Shown: positions 1 to 4,870 of the stretch, piece after piece
Numbering within the stretch: position 1 is the first letter of the stretch
How the letters are laid out: every line of letters begins with the position of its first letter
NCBI GenBank assembly: GCA_937935205.1
Contig: CALGXU010000508.1
Location: forward strand, 1 to 5,654
Direction of reading: 5' to 3'
Length of the DNA stretch: 5,654 nt
DNA from: an uncultured Rothia sp.
Lineage (GTDB): Bacteria; Actinomycetota; Actinomycetes; Actinomycetales; Micrococcaceae
Notes under the pieces: generated by a model
The model's database searches: none
What the model was told of the DNA's origin: nothing
The model's input: the letters and a program-made list of their open reading frames with translations, nothing else
Made by a program: the position numbers and the translations under genes

Positions 1-250
1 GCATGTTGGGTGCCGCGAGGCCCGCTGCGTTGACGACGACCTGCGCGCCCGCGAAGGCTTCTGCGAGGGAGTCGATGATGCCTTCAAGCTGGTCTGCTTC
101 ATCGATGATGCTGTCTACGTCGAGGGCGCGGGTTGCGAGTCGAGGTGCCTCAATGGGGTCGACGCTGATACCTTCTGCGTTCAGACGCGCGACGATGGAG
201 GAACCAACGAAGCCGCTGGCGCCAATGACTTTCCACTTGGATTCGGACAT
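1..250 (-). CDS. NAD(P)-dependent sugar-nucleotide epimerase/dehydratase-like protein, N-terminal part (runs off the left edge)
   Basis: Read on the minus strand from the ATG at 250-248, an uninterrupted frame of 83 codons reaches the window edge, so the C-terminus and catalytic residues are missing. The visible part is the start of a Rossmann fold: a beta strand (WKVIGASG), the dinucleotide-binding GxxGxxG motif as GASGFVG at residues 10-16, and a second strand ending in VVVNAAGLAAP (residues 71-81). The VNAAG segment matches the fourth strand of extended short-chain dehydrogenases. A Shine-Dalgarno-like AGAGG lies about nine bases upstream (reverse complement of about 258-264). Known for the family: such enzymes epimerise, dehydrate or reduce nucleotide sugars, or act on other small molecules. 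It is transcribed divergently from the glycan operon, so a shared role is plausible but not shown. A generic NAD-dependent oxidoreductase is the main alternative. Its codons end mostly in C or A, unlike the plus-strand genes. Confidence 0.82.
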   Translation of the reverse strand, partial: MSESKWKVIGASGFVGSSIVARLNAEGISVDPIEAPRLATRALDVDSIIDEADQLEGIIDSLAEAFAGAQVVVNAAGLAAPNM

Positions 251-393
251 CTCTTTTACCTCTCACGAGCCCGCGTACGTTGCGGGGAAAAATGGGGTCA
301 TTTCAACTTTCCCATATTTGAACAGTTTATGGGGAATTTGTGGGGTTTTATTCGGTCTCTGGTCGCTTTTTCGCACGGGGTGCACAGCGCAAA

Positions 394-440
394 CACAGGC
401 TGTGAAGCTGATAGCTTGATGGACACCCAAAAGTGGGTGT
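394..440. repeat. Cluster of three short dyads (possible operator region)
   Basis: Three perfect inverted repeats follow one another: CACAG-G-CTGTG at 394-404, AAGCT-GAT-AGCTT at 405-417, and ACACCCA-AAAG-TGGGTGT at 423-440 (seven-base arms, four-base loop). None is followed by a T-run on either strand, so they do not look like intrinsic terminators. Their position, midway between two divergent start codons, would suit binding sites for a regulator, or small hairpins in a transcript. No known operator consensus was recognised, and five-base dyads arise easily by chance. The 7+7 dyad is the strongest of the three. Confidence 0.35.
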
Positions 441-519
441 GCGGGTACGTCCGATATGCGGATAAATCAACTGAATTCGGTTGTTTATTTGTCATATAGC
501 GCGTCTTTTGGGGTGATGG

Positions 520-550
520 TTCACTCTCTAGTGGAGACCGCGGGTAAAAT
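520..550 (+). promoter_or_regulatory. Candidate sigma-70-type promoter for the glycosyltransferase operon
   Basis: TAAAAT at 545-550 is a good match to an actinobacterial -10 box (TANNNT). The best partner upstream is TTCACT at 520-525, matching four of six bases of TTGACA, but the 19-base spacer is longer than ideal. If it is used, transcription would start near 557 and give a leader of roughly 120 bases. A TTGTCA at 489-494 is a better -35 match but has no good -10 at normal distance. Confidence is low because A+T-rich stretches produce such boxes by chance. Confidence 0.3.
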
Positions 551-582
551 GTTTTCTTTGAGTGATATATCCACACGGTTGA

Positions 583-664
583 GTACCGAGGGCGCGAGAA
601 ACACCAGAAGCGCCCGGCACGGTATGGGTGTATCGCGTACCGGCTGATTCAGGCGCATCGCGCC
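583..664 (+). promoter_or_regulatory. Potentially structured 5' leader with alternative stems
   Basis: Just before the ribosome binding site the plus strand holds three local hairpins: GGGCGC (590-595) with GCGCCC (610-615), CGGTA (620-624) with TACCG (638-642), and GGCGC (652-656) with GCGCC (660-664) closing a three-base loop. A second TACCG at 584-588 can also pair with CGGTA at 620-624 and would enclose the first hairpin. The middle segment therefore has two mutually exclusive partners. The last hairpin ends two bases before GGAGG. This could be a regulatory leader, but it matches no riboswitch class I recognise, the stems are short, and the transcription start is unknown. Confidence 0.3.
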
Positions 665-666
665 GC

Positions 667-671
667 GGAGG
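667..671 (+). promoter_or_regulatory. Ribosome binding site of the two-domain glycosyltransferase
   Basis: GGAGG lies eight bases upstream of the ATG at 680, close to ideal complementarity and spacing to the 16S rRNA tail. It fixes the start codon. The next in-frame methionine lies far inside the first catalytic domain. Confidence 0.85.
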
Positions 672-679
672 GAGAACTT

Positions 680-2659
680 ATGGCAGAAAAGTACAGCGAC
701 GTGACCGCTTTTGCTCAGCCTTCTTCCGAACAGTCTTCTTCCGAACAGTCTTCTTCTCACGATTCTTTGAACGAGTATCCCCGCACGGTCGCCGTGGTGG
801 TGACTTATAACCGTGAGGACCTGCTGCCGAAGACCCTTGCGGGTATCGCTTCTGGTGAGCGTGTGCCTGCGGCGGTGGTGATTGTTGATAACGCCTCCAC
901 GGACGGTACCGCCGAGTACCTGCGCGCCCTGGACTATGAGCTGCCGGTGGATTGCATCCGCCTGGAGAGCAATATGGGTGGCGCTGGCGGTTTCGCGGTG
1001 GGTATTGACCGCGCGCTGGAACGCCATAACCCGGACCTGGTGTGGGTGATGGATGATGACACCGAGCCGACCGAGAACACCCTGTCGGAGGCGGTTGCCG
1101 CCTGGCTGAACTATTCGCCGGTGCCTTCGCAGCGCCCCGCGGTGGTGGCATCCCGTGTGGTGTGGACGAACGGCGAGGACCACCCGATGAATACTCCTCG
1201 CACCATGTTCGCGGCGGGGGAGCAGCGTCATGCTCGTGCGCAGGCGGTGGGTGCCCGCCCGATTCGTAGCGCCTCGTTCGTGTCGATTCTGATGGATGCG
1301 CAGGCTATTCGCCGCAACGGTGGTTTGCCGATTGCTGAGTTCTTCATTTGGAATGATGACTTCGAGTTTTCGACTCGTCTGATTCATCACCGTGACGGTA
1401 TTGCGGTGCCTTCTTCGGTGGCTAAGCACCACACGAAGACTTTTGGTACGACGAACGCTGACCCGGGCCCGCGTTTCTATAACGATGTGCGTAATAAGCT
1501 GTGGGTCTTTACTCGTTCGCGTACCCTGAACCCGCTGGAGAAGCTGCTGTATGGTGGCTCGTCGGCGCGCCTATGGATTTCTACTGTTCTGCGCACTGAT
1601 GACCGCCGCACCTACCTGGGGTATTTCCTCAATGGTGTGCGTGATGGTTTGCGTGCGCCTCGCCCGAATGCTCAGGTGCTTGAGGGTATTTACCCGCTGA
1701 CTTTCCCCGGCCGCTACGGCGTGCCGGCTAGTGCTAACGCCGTTGAGGCTGAGAAGGCGCGTGGTTGCGTGAGCTCTGTGCCCGATTTTTCGGTGTTGAT
1801 GAGCGTGTACGCGAAGGAGAACCCCGCCTACTTGGAGCAGGCGCTGGAGTCGAATCTGCTGAACCAGACGGTGCGTCCTTCCGAGCTGGTTTTGGTGAAG
1901 GACGGCCCGCTGACCCCCGAGCTGGATGCCGTGGTGGACCGCTGGGTTCAGCGCGCCGAGAATATGGATTGCCCGCCGATTCAGGTGGTGGAGCTGGCTC
2001 AGAATGTTGGTTTGGCGGAGGCGCTGAACGCCGGTCTGCAGGCGTGCTCCTATGAGCTGGTGGCTCGCGCTGATTCTGATGATCTGTCTGAGCCGACTCG
2101 TTTTGCGCGTCTGATTCCTGCCCTGGTGCAGGGCGGCTACACGGTGCTGGGCTCTGCCATGCTTGAGGTGAATGAGGGCAATACCGCGGTGGAGTCGACC
2201 CGCGAGGCGATTGTTGATTCTGCGCGTCTGCTCAGCGCGATGGATTCGCGCAACCCGATTTATCACCCGTCGGTGGCGTTCGTGAAGAGCGCCGTGCAGC
2301 AGCTGGGCGGTTACGAGTTTGTGCCCGGTGCTGAGGATTGGTGGCTGTGGATGCGTCTGCGCGATGCCGGCTACCGTCTGGGTAATATCCCCGATGCGCT
2401 GGTGCGTTACCGCGTGGGTGCGGGCGCGTACACGAAGCGCGGGGGAGTGGAGGCCTGGTTGCAGGATGTGGCGATTCAGCGTCGACTGTACACCGGTCAC
2501 GGTATTTCTAAGCTTCAGTGGGCTCAGAATATGGCGGTGCGTAGTGTGTACCGTTTTGTTCCTGAGCAGGCGCGCCGTTCGGCGTTTCGTGCGTTGTCGT
2601 CTTTGACGGCTCGTGCTTCTTCTCGTTCTTCTGGTACCGCATCTGAAGGAGGCATGTAG
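680..2659 (+). CDS. Two-domain (GT2-GT2) glycosyltransferase
   Basis: This 659-residue cytosolic protein carries two family-2 glycosyltransferase modules. Domain 1 (about residues 35-335) has the nucleotide-binding start VAVVVTYNRED (38-46 core), VDNAST (69-74), a glycine-rich NMGGAGGFAVG (98-108), the metal-binding triad DDD at 125-127, WNDDFEF (224-230) and HH at 250-251. This pattern is typical of the GlfT1/rhamnosyltransferase-like branch. After a linker (about 336-368), domain 2 (about 369-600) has SVLMSVYAKENP, LVKDGPLTPELD, ADSDD (464-468) and EDWWLW (552-557), resembling AmsE/WcaA-type transferases. No membrane segment is seen. Such enzymes transfer sugars from nucleotide donors to lipid-linked acceptors, so one chain probably adds two successive sugars; donors cannot be read from the sequence. 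The N-terminus has a Ser/Glu-rich repeat and the C-terminus a Ser-rich tail. It is first in an operon and overlaps the dehydratase gene by one base. Both modules look intact, so this is a fusion and not a decayed gene. Confidence 0.9.
   Translation: MAEKYSDVTAFAQPSSEQSSSEQSSSHDSLNEYPRTVAVVVTYNREDLLPKTLAGIASGERVPAAVVIVDNASTDGTAEYLRALDYELPVDCIRLESNMGGAGGFAVGIDRALERHNPDLVWVMDDDTEPTENTLSEAVAAWLNYSPVPSQRPAVVASRVVWTNGEDHPMNTPRTMFAAGEQRHARAQAVGARPIRSASFVSILMDAQAIRRNGGLPIAEFFIWNDDFEFSTRLIHHRDGIAVPSSVAKHHTKTFGTTNADPGPRFYNDVRNKLWVFTRSRTLNPLEKLLYGGSSARLWISTVLRTDDRRTYLGYFLNGVRDGLRAPRPNAQVLEGIYPLTFPGRYGVPASANAVEAEKARGCVSSVPDFSVLMSVYAKENPAYLEQALESNLLNQTVRPSELVLVKDGPLTPELDAVVDRWVQRAENMDCPPIQVVELAQNVGLAEALNAGLQACSYELVARADSDDLSEPTRFARLIPALVQGGYTVLGSAMLEVNEGNTAVESTREAIVDSARLLSAMDSRNPIYHPSVAFVKSAVQQLGGYEFVPGAEDWWLWMRLRDAGYRLGNIPDALVRYRVGAGAYTKRGGVEAWLQDVAIQRRLYTGHGISKLQWAQNMAVRSVYRFVPEQARRSAFRALSSLTARASSRSSGTASEGGM
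719..757 (+). repeat. 15-bp in-frame tandem repeat, about 2.6 copies
   Basis: Copies at 719-733 and 734-748 differ at one base only, and 749-757 begins a third copy matching eight of nine positions. The unit is 15 bases, so gain or loss of a copy keeps the reading frame. It encodes repeated SSEQS-like pentapeptides at about residues 14-28 of the glycosyltransferase, ahead of the first catalytic domain, in a segment likely to be disordered. Confidence 0.85.
2645..2652 (+). promoter_or_regulatory. Ribosome binding site and coupled start (TAGTG overlap)
   Basis: GAAGGAGG sits six bases before the GTG at 2659, inside the last codons of the glycosyltransferase gene. The upstream stop TAG (2657-2659) shares its final G with the GTG start. 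The strong site makes GTG the best start over the in-frame ATGs at 2692, 2719 and 2746, which come later. The arrangement indicates translational coupling between the two genes. Confidence 0.88.
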
Positions 2660-4617
2660 TGGCTCAGTTGAAACCTCACGCTCATGTGGTGATGCGGAAG
2701 GCTGCTCAGCGCGGCACGATGGTGACGGAGGGTGACTCCGGCACGATGCTGGTGAACCGCCTGTATGAGCGTAAGCCGTGGTGGCTGATTGCGCAGGCGC
2801 TGATTGATTCGAGCGCCTGGGTTCTGGCGGTTTTGTTCGCGTACATGCTCCGCTATAGTGTGCTGCTCAGTAACGGCTCGGTGTTCGATATTATTCACCC
2901 GGCGTCGTTGACGATGACCGCTACTTTGGCCGTGGTGTTGCATCTGGCTATTGGCCTGGCGGGCGTGAAGATTTATAACGGCGTGTATTCGTACGGTTCG
3001 TTTGACGAGTCGTGGCGTGCCGGTGCGGCTGCTTTGAGTGCGGGCGCGGCGTTGACTGTTTTCTCCTTTGTGGATGAGCTGCTGGGTCTGCCGCATATTC
3101 CGCATAGTGTGCCTGCGATTGCGGCGGCATTTAGCCTGATTATGATGGCTGGTGCCCGTATGGCGAAGCGTGTGTACACTGAGCGCGGTGCTGTGCGTGA
3201 GCTGACCGGTGAGCCGGTGATTGTGTACGGTGCCGGTTTTATTGGCGGCATGGTCATGGATTCGATGCTGCATGATGAGGACGCGAAGCTTCGCCCGGTT
3301 GCGGTCTTCGATGACGACCAGCTGAAGGCTGGCACGAAGTTCCACGGCATTTCGGTGATTACGACGTACCGTGAGCTGGAGCAGGTGATTCGTGAGTCGG
3401 GTACCCGTAAGATTCTGGTGACGATTTCGGATATGTCGGAGGATTACTTCGAGTCCTTCTGCAACCGCATGCGTAAGCTTAAGGTTGAGGTTCAGCGTAT
3501 TAGTAGCGCGAATGCTCGCCTGATGGGTGAGCGTCTGATTACCGCGAGCGATAACGACCTGATGCGCGTGATTCGTGGCGAGATTAACTACGATATTGAC
3601 CGCGATATTCTGCGTTCGTACCTGCACGGTAAGCGTGTGCTGGTCACGGGTGCGGGCGGTTCGATTGGTTCTGAGCTGTGCCGTCAGATTAGCGAATTTG
3701 AGCCGGAGACTCTCATGATGCTTGATCATGATGAGACTCTGCTGATGGAGACGAAGGTTTCGATTACTCACGAGTCGAGCCTGGACGATGACCGCATTAT
3801 TCTGGCTGATATTCGTGAGGGCGATAACCTGCTGGAGATTTTCCGTGACCGTCGCCCCGAGGTGGTGTTCCACGCTGCGGCTTTGAAGCACGTGTCGGCG
3901 CTGGAAGCGTACCCGCAGGAGGCGTGGAAGACGAACTCCCTGGGTACTCTCAACGTGCTGCGTGCCGCGGAGGCGGTGGGCGTGAAGACCTTTGTGAACG
4001 TTTCGACCGATAAGGCTGCGGATCCGAAGACTGCGCTGGGCCAGTCCAAGCGTGTGGCGGAGCGTCTGACCGCGTACTTTGGCGAGAAGACCGGCAACAC
4101 CTACGTGTCGGTTCGTTTCGGTAACGTGTTTGGTTCGCGCGGTTCGATTAAGCCGCTCTTTACGAAGCAGATCCTTTCGGGTGGTCCGATTACCCTGACG
4201 GATAAGCGCGCGACCCGTTACTTCATGCTGATTACCGATGCCTGCCTGCTGGTGATGCTTGCCGGTGCGATTGGTCGCCCGGGCGAGGTCATGGTGCTGG
4301 ATATGGGTCAGCCGGTCAAGATCCTGGACGTTGCGAAGGCGATGCGCCAGGCGTATGAGCGGTATGACGTGGAGATCAAGGAGATTGGTCTTCGCAAGGG
4401 TGAGAAGCTGGATGAGACTCTCTTCGGCGGTACCGAGAAGCTGGTGCCGAGCGAGGAGAACCGGTATATTTCCCGGTCGAGTGCCCCGGCACTTGACCCT
4501 GATGAGCTCGATTATGAGCGGTGGATTCAGAACTATCGGGAGCACAGCGGCTATGAGCGTCATGGCCTGGAGCGTGCCCCTGATCCGCGTACTCTGGCGG
4601 ATGCACAGACGTTCTAA
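2659..4617 (+). CDS. Membrane-bound nucleotide-sugar 4,6-dehydratase (CapD/FlaA1/WbpM/PglF family)
   Basis: The 652-residue length fits the long, membrane-anchored members of this family. Four hydrophobic segments (about residues 43-65, 84-104, 121-137 and 150-168) precede a CoA-binding-like Rossmann domain with GAGFIGG at 191-197. The catalytic extended-SDR domain follows, with the NAD(P) motif GAGGSIG at 331-337, HAAALKHV (405-412), STDKA (449-453), K464 in GQSK, and RFGNVFGSRGS (486-496). Known family members convert UDP-GlcNAc to UDP-4-keto-6-deoxy-HexNAc, the precursor of bacillosamine, QuiNAc, FucNAc and related sugars. T450, D451 and K452 match the family's catalytic Thr-Asp-Lys. The position held by Tyr in short SDRs and Met in WbpM/PglF-type enzymes appears to be Leu460 here. 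The gene is coupled to the upstream glycosyltransferase and ends 13 bases before an intrinsic terminator, so it is the last gene of the operon. The family is clear; the exact substrate and product stereochemistry are not. Confidence 0.93.
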   Translation: MAQLKPHAHVVMRKAAQRGTMVTEGDSGTMLVNRLYERKPWWLIAQALIDSSAWVLAVLFAYMLRYSVLLSNGSVFDIIHPASLTMTATLAVVLHLAIGLAGVKIYNGVYSYGSFDESWRAGAAALSAGAALTVFSFVDELLGLPHIPHSVPAIAAAFSLIMMAGARMAKRVYTERGAVRELTGEPVIVYGAGFIGGMVMDSMLHDEDAKLRPVAVFDDDQLKAGTKFHGISVITTYRELEQVIRESGTRKILVTISDMSEDYFESFCNRMRKLKVEVQRISSANARLMGERLITASDNDLMRVIRGEINYDIDRDILRSYLHGKRVLVTGAGGSIGSELCRQISEFEPETLMMLDHDETLLMETKVSITHESSLDDDRIILADIREGDNLLEIFRDRRPEVVFHAAALKHVSALEAYPQEAWKTNSLGTLNVLRAAEAVGVKTFVNVSTDKAADPKTALGQSKRVAERLTAYFGEKTGNTYVSVRFGNVFGSRGSIKPLFTKQILSGGPITLTDKRATRYFMLITDACLLVMLAGAIGRPGEVMVLDMGQPVKILDVAKAMRQAYERYDVEIKEIGLRKGEKLDETLFGGTEKLVPSEENRYISRSSAPALDPDELDYERWIQNYREHSGYERHGLERAPDPRTLADAQTF

Positions 4618-4630
4618 TCTTTACGGAATG

Positions 4631-4679
4631 ACACCGGATGCTGCACTTGCGTGGCGGGTGCGGTATCCGGTGTTTTTCT
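4631..4679 (+). terminator. Intrinsic (rho-independent) terminator
   Basis: ACACCGGAT at 4631-4639 pairs perfectly with ATCCGGTGT at 4665-4673. The stem continues inward with GCTGCAC (4640-4646) against GTGCGGT (4658-4664), including two G-T wobbles, giving 16 pairs around an 11-base loop. A T-run follows at 4673-4677, with one further T at 4679. It begins 13 bases after the dehydratase stop codon and should end the glycosyltransferase-dehydratase transcript, so the WecA-like gene needs its own promoter. Confidence 0.93.
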
Positions 4680-4690
4680 GCTTACCTGGC

Positions 4691-4741
4691 ACTAGATTCT
4701 GTGTGTGGTACTGGATTCTGTGTGTGGTACTGGATTCTGTG
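4691..4741. repeat. 19-bp tandem repeat, about 2.7 copies, in the intergenic region
   Basis: Copies at 4691-4709 and 4710-4728 differ at one base (ACTAGATTCTG versus ACTGGATTCTG, then TGTGTGGT in both). A third copy starting at 4729 matches for 13 bases before diverging. The core GATTCTG occurs in all three copies and once more at 4821-4827. The repeat lies between the terminator and the promoter candidate of the WecA-like gene, where it could be a regulator-binding array or a slippage-derived duplication. No known consensus was recognised. Confidence 0.88.
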
Positions 4742-4767
4742 AAGGTTAGCCCCGCGTCGGTGAATAG

Positions 4768-4778
4768 TTCTATAGAAT
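4768..4778 (+). promoter_or_regulatory. Probable -10 region of the WecA-like gene, overlapping a 10-bp palindrome
   Basis: TAGAAT at 4773-4778 (or TATAGA at 4771-4776) is a close -10 match. It overlaps the perfect palindrome TTCTATAGAA at 4768-4777. No good -35 is seen at 17 bases; TTAGCC at 4746-4751 is the nearest, with a long spacer. A start near 4785 would give a leader of about 85 bases. The need for a promoter here is supported by the terminator upstream. Confidence 0.5.
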
Positions 4779-4861
4779 ACGAAGTAAACACACACTACGC
4801 ACACATCGTCCCTTAGCTGCGATTCTGGAGCTTGCGTCCAGGGGAGCGGCGCCAATGCCTT

Positions 4862-4865
4862 GGAG
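4862..4865 (+). promoter_or_regulatory. Ribosome binding site of the WecA-like gene
   Basis: GGAG lies five bases before the ATG at 4871, a short but acceptable spacing. The only other nearby ATG (4855-4857) is in a different frame. Reading upstream in frame, the codons from 4868 back to 4817 are open, with one possible TTG (4832) before a stop TAG at 4814-4816, so ATG 4871 is the best start. Confidence 0.65.
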
Positions 4866-4870
4866 CTGGT

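Larger units (their letters stand above)
251..679. other. Divergent intergenic region, no convincing gene
   Basis: This 429-base gap separates the minus-strand epimerase-like gene from the plus-strand glycosyltransferase operon. It is visibly richer in A+T than its flanks, especially about 290-360 and 455-580, as expected of promoter DNA. Short open frames on both strands lack a ribosome binding site and have unconvincing composition. The region must hold the control sequences of both divergent genes. I can support several dyads (394-440), a weak promoter candidate (520-550) and potential leader stems (583-664). For the minus-strand gene I found no promoter that I would defend. Confidence 0.7.

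Noticed and set aside
302..322. TTCAA-N11-TTGAA dyad near the epimerase-like gene start
   Set aside because: Five-base arms with a long spacer are common by chance in A+T-rich DNA, and no regulator consensus fits.
3..419. 138-codon plus-strand open frame over the epimerase-like gene
   Set aside because: It is antisense to a frame with a clear Rossmann motif and ribosome binding site. Its Ser/Ala/Thr/Met-rich product has no domain signature.
298..576. 92-codon minus-strand open frame in the divergent intergenic region
   Set aside because: It would start at a GTG with no ribosome binding site upstream, runs through the promoter-like A+T-rich DNA, and has no family resemblance I recognise.
456..647. 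63-codon plus-strand open frame, possible leader peptide
   Set aside because: No Shine-Dalgarno sequence precedes its start, and it spans the best promoter candidate, so part of it would not be transcribed from there. No run of identical codons suggests attenuation.
521..2500. Long minus-strand open frames opposite the glycosyltransferase (521-1432 and 1571-2500)
   Set aside because: They have the same His/Arg/Gln-rich composition without motifs and lie antisense to a well-supported gene. They are by-products of codon bias.
2524..4563. 679-codon open frame on the minus strand opposite the dehydratase gene
   Set aside because: The translation is rich in His, Arg, Asn, Thr and Gln with no recognisable domain. 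The plus-strand gene almost never uses A-ending or stop-complement codons, which leaves the opposite strand open by chance. The plus-strand protein has clear family motifs.
4691..4741. The 19-bp repeats as a small CRISPR array or replication iterons
   Set aside because: The copies abut directly without spacers, and there are fewer than three. No cas or rep gene is visible nearby.
4825..4841. Small hairpin CTGGA/TCCAG in the leader of the WecA-like gene
   Set aside because: It has only five pairs with a seven-base loop and no link to the ribosome binding site. It is expected by chance in GC-rich DNA.
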